Shown piece by piece: positions 6,703 to 14,073 of a stretch of 64,000 nt of DNA (positions are counted from its first letter, which is position 1; every line of letters begins with the position of its first letter). The stretch comes from an uncultured Pseudomonadota bacterium (lineage in GTDB: Bacteria > Myxococcota_A > UBA796 > GCA-2862545): positions 1 to 64,000 of the forward strand of contig CAJXTB010000024.1 of the NCBI GenBank assembly GCA_913061235.1, given 5' to 3'. The position numbers and the translations under genes are program-made. Below the pieces are notes generated by a model. That model had not been told where the DNA came from and made no database searches. It saw nothing but the letters and a program-made list of their open reading frames with translations.

Positions 6703-7145
6703 GCGTTGATCTCGCCCTCCGATGGGGACAGGACCGCGTGTGGTGGGAGGCGTTCGCCGTAGAGCTGCAGGCAGACTGCTGGGACGTCGAAGTGCAGCCC
6801 AGCGTCGTTGATGACGAGTACGAAGTTGTCCTTGTGCTTGGCCACGTTCATGCCGTGTTTAGTGCCTCCATGCACGTCGACCGACTGTGTGTCGCTGTAC
6901 AAGTCGTAGGAATGGATGAAACCCTGGACTTTGAACCCTTGGAGTGGTTCAAGCCAACGGATCTATTCCGGGACAGCCCGCCGCCTGCCAGTTGCCTTGA
7001 GCGTCCAAGTCCGGACGCTGCAACCAGCCGGTTCCGGCAGACCTATCAGAACTGCATCGTCGACCTCTCGACCGCCGTTGAGCGTCTTGTTCAGGGCGAT
7101 GTCAACGTGCTCCCAGCATTTACGGAGGGGCGTAATGATGCCTAA
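6699..7145 (+). CDS. Hypothetical protein (148 aa), operon of unknowns
   Basis: No family recognised. N-terminal helix (VWWEAFAVELQADCW) followed by strands VEVQPSVVDDEYEVVLVLG and LCVAVQVVG, then a longer polar tail. The first 70 residues follow the same order as the 122-aa protein at 5939, with a shared VEVQP/IEVQP strand, so the two may be distant paralogues. The start at 6699 overlaps the previous stop as ATGA. Confidence 0.6.
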   Translation: MSVDLALRWGQDRVWWEAFAVELQADCWDVEVQPSVVDDEYEVVLVLGHVHAVFSASMHVDRLCVAVQVVGMDETLDFEPLEWFKPTDLFRDSPPPASCLERPSPDAATSRFRQTYQNCIVDLSTAVERLVQGDVNVLPAFTEGRNDA

Positions 7146-7452
7146 TCCGAGTATTTTGCGCCAACTGCGTTGGTTCAGCGATGAACAACACGTAGAACAG
7201 CCGAACCGTGATGTAGCCGTCACCTTCCGGCACGCCGCTGAGGCATTGGTGGAGAGCGCTCACGAGACTTCTCCAGAGCTGCTGCGTGCTCTTGAGTTGC
7301 TCGTCACCGCCCACGACGCCGCACAGCGTGTGGCTACGCTTTGTCATGAAGACAAGGTCCGCGAGGACATGAAGCACCTCGTTGAGGAGCCTGAAAGGGC
7401 CGGAACGATTGCAACCGCTCCATCAAACAACGCATCTCGGAGACTCTCATGA
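7135..7452 (+). CDS. Hypothetical helical protein (105 aa)
   Basis: No family recognised. Almost entirely helical: TFRHAAEALVESAHETSPELLRALELLVTAHDAAQRVATLCHED. Two adjacent ATGs (7135 and 7138) overlap the end of the upstream gene by 11 or 8 bp; GGAGGGG at 7125-7131 is too close to be ideal for the first, so the second may be used. Ends in an ATGA overlap with the next gene. Confidence 0.55.
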   Translation: MMPNPSILRQLRWFSDEQHVEQPNRDVAVTFRHAAEALVESAHETSPELLRALELLVTAHDAAQRVATLCHEDKVREDMKHLVEEPERAGTIATAPSNNASRRLS

Positions 7453-7691
7453 GTGGAAACGTATCCACATGTCGGAGCCCAGTAGACACGGACCGTGCAC
7501 CGGCCAAGGATGAGTCAATGCTTCTGTTCTTGGCCAATGCCAACGAGCTGGTGGTGTCGGATGTTCCGCGGCTGACATCCGAACGGGACCACCTTCGTTC
7601 CTGTATCAAGGCGGGTTGGCTGGTCCGAAAGGGGGCTCGCTACGTCCTCACCAGTGCGGGCGCGAAGGCGCGGATGCGAGGTTCGGTATGA
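7449..7691 (+). CDS. Small winged-helix-like protein (80 aa)
   Basis: Residues about 24-78 (MLLFLANANELVVSDVPRLT, then LRSCIKAGWLVRKGARYVLT) have the spacing of a winged helix: helix, helix, then a two-strand wing that ends YVLTSAGAKAR. This is typical of small phage or plasmid DNA-binding proteins, and a similar YxLTxxG wing is common in MarR-like folds. Inference from pattern only. ATGA overlaps on both sides. Confidence 0.5.
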   Translation: MSGNVSTCRSPVDTDRAPAKDESMLLFLANANELVVSDVPRLTSERDHLRSCIKAGWLVRKGARYVLTSAGAKARMRGSV

Positions 7692-8047
7692 CCGTCAGCT
7701 CTCCCCCGTGCCCGAAGTGTCACACCCCAGTTCCGTCCACCGAGGTCGGCTGCATGATGTGCAAGGGCCTGGAAACGTCGCCGGCGGCCGTACTCGAGCA
7801 AGCCGACCAGCCAGCCCACGGTGGTCACTGCACCGACTGCCACGTCACCGCCGTCGTGTCGGAAGAGTGGGGACGGTGTGCCGCTCACTTCGTTGTGAAC
7901 CCCGTTCGTTGCCGTGTTGACGTCTGGCTCGTCTGCCAGGACGGCACTGTTCGTTCGGTCCGACACAGTTCACAGCTCTGGGTGGACGCCGTGGACGCCC
8001 GTCTCTGTGGGCTCATGCTGGCCTTGCCTGACCGGAAGTGCGCATGA
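7688..8047 (+). CDS. Zinc-ribbon-like protein (119 aa)
   Basis: Two CxxC-type knuckles near the start (CPKCHTPVPSTEVGCMMCKG, residues about 8-27) look like a zinc ribbon, and CTDCH plus a later CAAH (about residues 48-70) form a second candidate metal site. The C-terminal part is a small beta domain. Role unknown. The start at 7688 overlaps the upstream stop as ATGA; the longer frame upstream has no coding character. It immediately precedes the DNA methylase gene with ATGA overlap. Confidence 0.55.
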   Translation: MTVSSPPCPKCHTPVPSTEVGCMMCKGLETSPAAVLEQADQPAHGGHCTDCHVTAVVSEEWGRCAAHFVVNPVRCRVDVWLVCQDGTVRSVRHSSQLWVDAVDARLCGLMLALPDRKCA

Positions 8048-9048
8048 GGCCTCTACTCAAATGGCCAGGTGGCAAAGCCAGGATGGCGCATGTGATTGCC
8101 GATGCCTTCGGAGACGACAAGCCAGAGGGATATGTCGAGCCGTTTGCCGGTGGACTCGCCGTCTTCTGGCACCTTCACGACACAACAGCTCTCCGCAGCT
8201 TGCGTCGTAGCCCCGTCCTGTCCGATGCATGCGGCAGCCTCATGGTCGCTTACCGTGCGCTGCAGCAGCGGCCTGAAGAGGTGTGCAACGCGCTGCAAGA
8301 ACTCACGAAGGGGCACAAGAAACCGCGGGAATGGACTCGCGACTACTATCGCCTTCGGAGCCAGTTCAATGCGTACCGCGCCATCGTGCTCAAGCCGGTA
8401 GCCGCAGGTGAGGGCCGGGACGTCCCAGTCGGAGATGAAGCCGTGAAGCATGCGGCGCTAATGCTCTGGATCAATCGGGCCTGCTTCAACGGACTGTGGC
8501 GGACCAACCGGAGTGGAGCGTTCAACGCTTCTGCGGGCTCGTACCAGACCGTTCGGCTCGACTACGACGCCATTCGCCGAGGTGGAAGCATTCTCGCCAA
8601 CTTCCGTGCACAGCTAGGCTGGTGCGACTGGCGTGTATCCATTCGGAACGCTGGCGAAGGCGACTGGCTCTTTGTCGATTCTCCGTACCTGCCCATGGAC
8701 CGTCAAGCGGACTCGTTCACCGGGTATTCGGCTATTCGGCCGTGGGGACACGATGAACACCGCGAGCTCGCGTTCCAGTGTTGCTTGGCGGCCCGCCGTG
8801 GTGCGGTCGTCGTGCTCACCAACCATGACGCGACCGCCACACATGAGATCTACGACCAGGTCAACGGGTGGGAGGTCTACGCGCGGCCCGAGGTGACCCG
8901 GACCATCAGCCAGTCCGCCAACCGGATGAGGGCGACCGAGGTCGTTCTGACTCTTCGGCCCCGGGACGTCGTGGTGCCGTCGAACCCCAACACACAGCTC
9001 TCAATGCTCGGTGACGCTCCCGTCGCCCTGGAGGACCTGCATGTCTGA
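8044..9048 (+). CDS. dam: DNA adenine methyltransferase, Dam/D12 class
   Basis: A 334-aa protein of the D12 class (N6-adenine, alpha order). Motif I region starts at the N-terminus with KWPGGKARM and continues as YVEPFAGGLAVFWHL (AdoMet binding). The catalytic motif IV is DSPY in FVDSPYLP, where most relatives have DPPY. A C-terminal motif VVVLTNHD fits motif VI. Target is probably a short site such as GATC by analogy with Dam, but specificity cannot be read from the sequence. The ATG at 8044 overlaps the previous stop as ATGA; GTG at 8038 is an alternative. No matching restriction endonuclease is adjacent, so it is likely an orphan phage-type methylase that protects or regulates the element's DNA. 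Confidence 0.85.
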   Translation: MRPLLKWPGGKARMAHVIADAFGDDKPEGYVEPFAGGLAVFWHLHDTTALRSLRRSPVLSDACGSLMVAYRALQQRPEEVCNALQELTKGHKKPREWTRDYYRLRSQFNAYRAIVLKPVAAGEGRDVPVGDEAVKHAALMLWINRACFNGLWRTNRSGAFNASAGSYQTVRLDYDAIRRGGSILANFRAQLGWCDWRVSIRNAGEGDWLFVDSPYLPMDRQADSFTGYSAIRPWGHDEHRELAFQCCLAARRGAVVVLTNHDATATHEIYDQVNGWEVYARPEVTRTISQSANRMRATEVVLTLRPRDVVVPSNPNTQLSMLGDAPVALEDLHV

Positions 9049-9505
9049 TGCACAGGCCATTGATGTCGCTTCACTGCAGAATGACCCCCTTGCCTGCAAG
9101 CTGCTCGCCATCATCGGGCGGTCGCCTGATGGGGTTCTGGACTCAGAGTTGGAGACCAGAGTCAAAGACCCACGGTTCCACGATGTACTGGACCGCCTGG
9201 CGTCGTCGGGACTGGTCACAACGGAGAGCGAGACCACTTCTACGCGTGACCGCCTACGACACCGGGTACCCGTCGCCGCTCTGCGGTTTCGGTTGGCACC
9301 TCCTGGATTCAAGCCGGACACTGCGCATGCCCACAACCCTGTTGGGGCAGCCCGTTCAGGCTCTGATTTGCAGGGGCTCTGGCGCGAACACACGAGGCTT
9401 CGTCGGCTTGCGCGGCAACACAATCGAAAGGCCACTCTTGTCCTAGGCGAGATTCGCTCGCTCTCCTGCAAGCTCGATGAGGAGTCGCCGCCATGCGAGT
9501 CCTAG
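9041..9505 (+). CDS. Hypothetical helical protein, possible winged helix (154 aa)
   Basis: No firm family. Residues about 18-75 (LLAIIGRSPDGVLDSELETR, then VLDRLASSGLVTTES) have the order of a winged helix. The C-terminal third is basic and coiled-coil-like (LWREHTRLRRLARQHNRKAT). The ATG at 9041 overlaps the dam stop by 8 bp and gives the domain a natural start; a longer frame upstream has no support. Confidence 0.5.
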   Translation: MSDAQAIDVASLQNDPLACKLLAIIGRSPDGVLDSELETRVKDPRFHDVLDRLASSGLVTTESETTSTRDRLRHRVPVAALRFRLAPPGFKPDTAHAHNPVGAARSGSDLQGLWREHTRLRRLARQHNRKATLVLGEIRSLSCKLDEESPPCES

Positions 9506-9867
9506 CCGCGCCACGCTCGCTCACCTTGCGTCGCGGCTCCAAGCCCGGCACTCGTCACCGGTGGTGGCTTGGTGGGCGCGAGATTCAAGAGAACGTGGAG
9601 CTTCTGGTCCAGATGGTCCAACAGTCCAGCTACGTCACCCGTCCTGGTTTCGGCCGGTATGTGTGTACCGAGGTCGACTGGTTGCCGGTCCGTGCCACCT
9701 TCCAAGACATCGAAGATGCCCCCGAGGTCTCGAAGGGCGCCGCAAAGGCAGATGGGCGTCTGTTGTGCCTCAAGCTTCCGTTCCGATGCGGCGGGACCGT
9801 CTTGGTCCCTGCACAGACGTCCATGCAGTTCGCGTGGCCCGGCCCTACAGCGACAAGGGCGGCGTGA
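9493..9867 (+). CDS. Hypothetical protein (124 aa)
   Basis: No family recognised. A basic N-terminus (LRRGSKPGTRHRWWLGGREI) is followed by a mixed alpha/beta region with two cysteines. It overlaps the previous gene by 13 bp and the exonuclease gene by one base (TGATG), consistent with the operon. The basic, Trp-rich start suggests nucleic acid contact, but that is a guess. Confidence 0.5.
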   Translation: MRVLAAPRSLTLRRGSKPGTRHRWWLGGREIQENVELLVQMVQQSSYVTRPGFGRYVCTEVDWLPVRATFQDIEDAPEVSKGAAKADGRLLCLKLPFRCGGTVLVPAQTSMQFAWPGPTATRAA

Positions 9868-10475
9868 TGGACCTTCCTGTCATCGTCATTGACACAGAGA
9901 CGACCGGTCTGCCAGAGCACCCCGATGCGGTCGCCATCGAGATTGCGCTGGTGCTTCTCATGCCGGATGGCTCCAAGCCGTTCGCACTGTCTTCGTTGCT
10001 CAGGCCGGAAGACCCCAACGAGATTGTCTGGACCCACACTCATGTTCGCGAGACCATGACCATCCACGGCATCACGCCGGCGCATGTTGCACTCGCTCCT
10101 GTGGCCAAGCGCGTCGATGACCTGCTCGACTACACCCGTCGATATGCTGTGGGCTGCTACGGCCAACAGTGGCCCTGCGAAGACTTGGCTTGGACGAGCT
10201 GGCGTACCGAGTTCGAAGCCGAGATGTTCCGGCGGTCGCTTCCGAAGGTTGCTGGTTGGCAGACCGCTCCGTGCATTTGGGAACTCGCCCGCGAGTCGTT
10301 CCGTCCGGAAGACTTGGCGAAGCCTCACTATCCATCCATCAAGACGACAGCGCATGCGCTTGGCCTTCAGGCAGACCGAAACACGCACCGTGCGTTGCCA
10401 GATGCTCTGCTCGCGGCTGATGTCCTCTACGCCCTCATCCATCGAGACTCAACCCAACCATTGGAGGTGAGCTGA
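9867..10475 (+). CDS. DnaQ-like 3'-5' exonuclease (DEDDh)
   Basis: A 202-aa protein of the RNase T/DnaQ superfamily. Exo I is VIVIDTETTGLPEH (residues about 5-18) with the metal-binding D and E; Exo II falls in the middle with the D of VDDLLDYTRRYAVG; Exo III has H and D in NTHRALPDALLAADVL, the DEDDh arrangement. It would remove nucleotides from 3' ends of DNA or RNA. Stand-alone copies like this occur in phages and islands as repair or host-DNA-degrading nucleases. The ATG at 9867 shares its first base with the upstream stop. A near-perfect ribosome-site sequence (GGAGGTGA, 10463-10470) lies within its last codons. Confidence 0.85.
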   Translation: MDLPVIVIDTETTGLPEHPDAVAIEIALVLLMPDGSKPFALSSLLRPEDPNEIVWTHTHVRETMTIHGITPAHVALAPVAKRVDDLLDYTRRYAVGCYGQQWPCEDLAWTSWRTEFEAEMFRRSLPKVAGWQTAPCIWELARESFRPEDLAKPHYPSIKTTAHALGLQADRNTHRALPDALLAADVLYALIHRDSTQPLEVS

Positions 10476-10567
10476 TGTCTCTGTCACGCCGAACTGTCCG
10501 CCGTGTCCGAAACTACCTCGTACGTGAAGGTGCCATTTCCACGGTGCCCCGGCTTTGGAACACGTCT

Positions 10568-11020
10568 TTACTCGTCGCCGGACCGCTGTTGCATGCGCGT
10601 TCCGTCCAAGAACCAGACCCGGTCGTCGTGGAGCTGGAAGAGCCGGTCGAGGTAGTCGATGCTCCACCAGTCAAGGGTGGCTCGGCGTTGGGGTTTTGCG
10701 ACCTTGGACAGCACGTTCAGCAGTCCAACAACGTCGGGAGTCCCACCGGGAGCTCGCCGGACCAGGTCCACCAAGCCGATGAGCAGCTCGTCCGTTCCAT
10801 CTTGCTCCTCGCGCTTGTCTTCGGGGAGTCCGGACTCCCGCAGGTAGTGCCCGACGCCCAGAAGCAGCAGCTCGTAAGGCTCCGCTGCCGTCTGCTTACC
10901 GACCCTGAAGTCGGAGGGGGCGTCGGCAGCATCGAGTTCGGCGACTGCGCGTGCAGCGTGGCCAGCGCCTTGAAGCAAGACCTCCATCGTCATCCGCTTG
11001 CGAAAGGGGCTCCCGTTCAT
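10568..11020 (-). CDS. Hypothetical protein on the opposite strand (150 aa)
   Basis: No family recognised. A soluble helical protein with a regular heptad-like core (AEPYELLLLGVGHYLRESGL, LLIGLVDLVRR, VVGLLNVLSK) and a conserved-looking C-terminal WWSIDYLDRLFQL. It starts at 11020 behind a good ribosome site (GAGGAGAAG, six bases before ATG) and its codon choice matches its neighbours, so I prefer it over the 225-codon frame on the plus strand that covers the same bases. It is transcribed against the long plus-strand operon and divergently from the ParB-like gene. Confidence 0.65.
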   Translation of the reverse strand: MNGSPFRKRMTMEVLLQGAGHAARAVAELDAADAPSDFRVGKQTAAEPYELLLLGVGHYLRESGLPEDKREEQDGTDELLIGLVDLVRRAPGGTPDVVGLLNVLSKVAKPQRRATLDWWSIDYLDRLFQLHDDRVWFLDGTRMQQRSGDE

Positions 11021-11034
11021 GACTTCTCCTCACA

Positions 11035-11083
11035 GACGGGGGCTTCGTCTCCTCGGTGTGTCCGCACCGAGGAGACACCCGTC
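11035..11083. promoter_or_regulatory. Long inverted repeat in the divergent gap before the ParB-like gene
   Basis: A perfect 12-bp stem GTCTCCTCGGTG (11047-11058) / CACCGAGGAGAC (11065-11076) with a 6-base loop, extended outward by GACGGG (11035-11040) / CCCGTC (11078-11083). There is no T-run, and it sits between two divergent starts (11020 minus, 11142 plus), so a terminator is unlikely. An operator or a centromere-like (parS) site for the ParB-like protein would fit. Confidence 0.55.
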
Positions 11084-11141
11084 TCTGGGGCCTCTCTAGC
11101 CGATTCAACCCCACCCAGTCTCAATCAACCGGAGCAAGACG

Positions 11142-12542
11142 ATGACCGCTAGATCTCCCCGTGAATTGGTCGCTCAGCGCCTCACACTCCCGGTCAAGTC
11201 CCTGACCTTCGACCGTGCTCTACAGTGTCGTGTGGAGATGGATGATGCCATCGTTGACGAGTACGCGGCCGCGATGAAGGACGGGGCCGTCTTCCCGGCC
11301 ATCGATGTGGTGGACGTAGACGGCAAGCGCTTTGTTGTGGATGGCTGGCACCGTGCCTACGCCACGAAGAAGGCAAAGCTCAAGCAGATCGAAGCAGTGG
11401 TGAAGAAGGGAACGCGCCGCGATGCCATCCTTCATGCGGTCCACGCGAACGGCGACCACGGTGTCCGTCGTTCACACGATGACAAGCGGAGGGCCGTCCG
11501 CACGCTGCTCATGGACCCAGAGTGGGCGAAGATGAGCAACCGGAACCTCGCAGGCCTTGGGCGAGTCAGTCATGCGTTCGTGGGCCTGGTGCGTAAGCAC
11601 TACCAGCTCGGCAGTGGGGAACTGCTCACCGAAGAGCGCATTGATGAGATTGACGGTGAACCACCCCAGGAGTGGTTGGACCTGTGTGCGGGCCTGCCCG
11701 AGTGGGACAAAGCGAATGTGCTGCGGCTCCGACAGTGCTTCAATTTGTCGGCGCTAGAGCTGGCTTTGCCGTACAACTACCGGTCGGAACACATGATTGC
11801 GGCGATTGGAATGCAGCTCACGCGAATCGCTGGTCGGTCTGGAGACCCGTGGCCGTGGCCCGCGGACAAGATGCCGCATCAGCGCGAAGTTCGTGTTCGG
11901 CACCTAGTGGACTCGTTGGACATGTCTGCAGCGCTTCAGTCGCCGGCGTGTCCGGAGCGAGTGGAGCTGTTCTTTGTCTGGGTCAAAACGAAGGGTCTGG
12001 AGAACCTGCAGGACCACAGCATCGACAAGCTACTCGAGGACTTTTCCGAATGGCCTGCGTTCGTCCGGATGCTCAAGCTTCGTCGCTCTCAGCTCAAAGC
12101 GGACCGGGAGGCTAAACCGCCCTCTGACTGGGACCAGGCCAAGGCAATCGAAGGCGAGCGGGATGCTACCCGCCAAGCGACAGCCATTCGGTCTGCCGAA
12201 ACGCAAGTGTTGAAGCATGTGCGAGCGAGAGGCTTGCAGTCTGCTTCTCGAAATGTGCTTCGAGAGGTCAACGGCGAAGCGGCCAACGCGGAGTGCTCCA
12301 ACGCTGCGTGTGACGGTTGGATGGTTTCCCAGGTGTACGGTGAGCCGCTGTGTTCGGTCTGCAACAAGTCGGCGTGCAGGACAGTTGAGCTTCATGATTG
12401 GGCGTTTGAATACGTTCAATCCCAAGTGCGGGCAGGTGTTGACCTGGTCATTGATGGCCGTGTGCTGTCGATGGAAACGTTGCCACTGCTACCGCAGAGC
12501 GAGACGTCTGTTGCCACCGAATCTGGAGTGGTCGCCAAGTGA
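11142..12542 (+). CDS. ParB/sulfiredoxin-fold DNA-binding protein
   Basis: A 466-aa protein with a ParB-type N-terminal domain. Residues about 10-95 hold the ParB/Srx fold, with FVVDGWHRAYATKKA matching the GxHR-type motif (here DGWHR) that binds nucleotide in this superfamily. A helical region follows (VRRSHDDKRRAVRTLLMD..., then NRNLAGLGRVSHAFVGLVRK), which resembles an HTH. Near the C-terminus, CSNAACDGW...CSVCNKSAC looks like a zinc site. Proteins like this in phages and islands act in partition or as DNA-binding nucleases. No parA is adjacent. Start ATG 11142 has GGAG seven bases upstream. Confidence 0.75.
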   Translation: MTARSPRELVAQRLTLPVKSLTFDRALQCRVEMDDAIVDEYAAAMKDGAVFPAIDVVDVDGKRFVVDGWHRAYATKKAKLKQIEAVVKKGTRRDAILHAVHANGDHGVRRSHDDKRRAVRTLLMDPEWAKMSNRNLAGLGRVSHAFVGLVRKHYQLGSGELLTEERIDEIDGEPPQEWLDLCAGLPEWDKANVLRLRQCFNLSALELALPYNYRSEHMIAAIGMQLTRIAGRSGDPWPWPADKMPHQREVRVRHLVDSLDMSAALQSPACPERVELFFVWVKTKGLENLQDHSIDKLLEDFSEWPAFVRMLKLRRSQLKADREAKPPSDWDQAKAIEGERDATRQATAIRSAETQVLKHVRARGLQSASRNVLREVNGEAANAECSNAACDGWMVSQVYGEPLCSVCNKSACRTVELHDWAFEYVQSQVRAGVDLVIDGRVLSMETLPLLPQSETSVATESGVVAK

Positions 12543-12581
12543 AGCCGGCTCGTGCCATGTCTAGAGTTGGCGAGCATCCAC

Positions 12582-13046
12582 ATGGGTGAGACCGGAAACG
12601 TGGTGCGGTTTCCTGGCGTGAAGGGGCGTTTGGCGTCTCCTGTGCGCTTCCGCGCCACCGATCAGGACATCCTCGCCTTGTTGGGCGGAACGCTGAGAAC
12701 ACTGCAACGTAGGGTGAAAGAGACCACCCACGCGAAGCTCGCCAGGCCGTGGCGGATGTACGGTGGCCGTCGCCGATGGAATTTGGCGGCACTCGATCAG
12801 TGGTTGGAGGACACAGAACAATGGCGAGCACAAGAACGTACACGACGAAAACGGGCGCGAAACGGTGGTCGGTCCGCTGGCGAGATCCAGACGGCGCACA
12901 GCGGGAAAGGCGAGGACTTCCCGACAAGAGGTCTGCCACAGCGCTCAAAAAAGACGTCGAGGCCGCAGTCGGGCAAGGCTTCAGATGGGAGCCGCGGGAT
13001 GCTCGACCGGTACCGACGCTCTGGGACCTCTCAGAAGACCTCCTGA
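12582..13046 (+). CDS. Excisionase-like HTH protein overlapping the integrase
   Basis: A 154-aa frame whose first 85 residues form a plausible MerR/excisionase-type HTH (RATDQDILALLGGTLRTLQR ... WNLAALDQWLEDTEQW), the class that directs excision with a tyrosine recombinase. From 12821 on, this frame overlaps the integrase gene out of frame for 226 bp, and residues beyond about 85 are basic and low-complexity (RTRRKRARNGGRS), as expected when another gene constrains the DNA. The ATG at 12582 is preferred; GTG 12552 and ATG 12557 are possible. Xis role is inferred from the HTH and the position before int. Confidence 0.55.
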   Translation: MGETGNVVRFPGVKGRLASPVRFRATDQDILALLGGTLRTLQRRVKETTHAKLARPWRMYGGRRRWNLAALDQWLEDTEQWRAQERTRRKRARNGGRSAGEIQTAHSGKGEDFPTRGLPQRSKKTSRPQSGKASDGSRGMLDRYRRSGTSQKTS

Positions 13047-14002
13047 TCGAGTGTCGCGTGCGTGGATTGCGGCCCCGAAGCATCGAACGAAAGGCCCAGT
13101 CCATTGGCCTATGGTTGCGCTGGCTGGAGGATTCGCTTGGACGAGCCCCCATCTGCGAAGATCTCGACCGAAAGATGCTCACCGCATTTGCTGTTTCTTT
13201 GGCCGATCCGGTCACGGGACGGCATCTACATGGCCGAGCTGCCAGTACGATCTATAAGCATGTCGCAGAGGTCGAACTGGCTTGGCGTTGGTTCTGGGAC
13301 CGCGCGGACGAGGAGAAGTATCCGTGTCCGCGCCCACGCACGATTGGGCTGCGAAATCCGCCGCCGGCGGAGCGGCCGTCGCCCAGTTGGTCGGACATGG
13401 ACGCCGTGTGTCTGGCCGCTGCCCGCATTCCGATTCGCTCCTCCTCGCTTCTTCGTTGTGGCTTGGACCGGCACCCGTTGCACTACATCGCCGTTACTAT
13501 GCGGTACACCGGACTTCGGGTTCAGCAGGTCATGGACCTCCGATGGTCCGACTTTGACCTGGAGCATTGCATCATGACCGTGCGCCCAGAGTTGGGAAAG
13601 AGCCAGCAAGAGCGCCGTGGCCGCGACGTTCCCCTGTCCGCGCATTTCGTTGCCGAGCTCAAGACCTGGCCACTCGCCAGCGAGTGGCTGGTTCCCACCT
13701 GGCAAGCGGGGAGCAAACCACGTGTGGTTCGTGCCCGCGACATGGTGAAGGCGTGGATTGCGGCTGGCATCGACGAAGCCAAGTGGAAGGGCCGCCCTGA
13801 TCACGCATTCCGAGCTGGCCTGCAGAGTGGCCTGAAGCGTTTGCGGGCTGACGATGAGGCCGTGAAGCAGCTGGTTGGACACTCACGCGGTGTCCGCGGG
13901 CGCTACGTAGATGCGCCTTCGTTGCCAATGCACGAAGCCGTAGGGCTGATTCCACCGCGTTTGACTGACTCAGTTATGCGTGAGACAGAGGCTGCAGCAT
14001 GA
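12821..14002 (+). CDS. int: Tyrosine recombinase / integrase
   Basis: A 393-aa phage-type integrase. Residues about 4-50 are an arm-binding domain (TYTTKTGAKRWSVRWRDPDG), about 80-190 the core-binding SAM-like domain, and about 215-370 the catalytic domain. Catalytic residues: Arg in RYTGLRVQQV, Lys in RPELGKSQ, the His-x-x-Arg of DHAFRAGL, the second His of LVGHSRG, and the nucleophile Tyr in RYVDA. It ends 71 bp from the 3' end of selC, so it most likely integrates and excises this element at that tRNA gene. Start ATG 12821 matches the arm-domain start. Confidence 0.9.
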   Translation: MASTRTYTTKTGAKRWSVRWRDPDGAQRERRGLPDKRSATALKKDVEAAVGQGFRWEPRDARPVPTLWDLSEDLLIECRVRGLRPRSIERKAQSIGLWLRWLEDSLGRAPICEDLDRKMLTAFAVSLADPVTGRHLHGRAASTIYKHVAEVELAWRWFWDRADEEKYPCPRPRTIGLRNPPPAERPSPSWSDMDAVCLAAARIPIRSSSLLRCGLDRHPLHYIAVTMRYTGLRVQQVMDLRWSDFDLEHCIMTVRPELGKSQQERRGRDVPLSAHFVAELKTWPLASEWLVPTWQAGSKPRVVRARDMVKAWIAAGIDEAKWKGRPDHAFRAGLQSGLKRLRADDEAVKQLVGHSRGVRGRYVDAPSLPMHEAVGLIPPRLTDSVMRETEAAA

Positions 14003-14023
14003 TGTGGGCACAGAGTGGGCACA
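14003..14023 (+). repeat. Tandem GTGGGCACA boxes next to the attachment site
   Basis: GTGGGCACA occurs at 14004-14012 and 14015-14023, 11 bp apart (one helical turn), directly after the integrase stop. The 13 bases CAGAGTGGGCACA (14011-14023) are repeated exactly at 1758-1770. Short phased repeats between int and the attachment core are typical places for arm-type integrase or excisionase binding sites; chance cannot be excluded. Confidence 0.4.
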
Positions 14024-14073
14024 AGACGATGGCGCAAAAATTAACAGAGCTTAAAGGCCTGCTATCGAATGGT

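Noticed and set aside
10475-11152. 225-codon plus-strand frame behind a good ribosome site
   Set aside because: Its middle part is antisense to a more protein-like 150-aa gene, and its residues (VVVELEEPVEVVDAPPV) look like reverse reading. Kept only as a finding.
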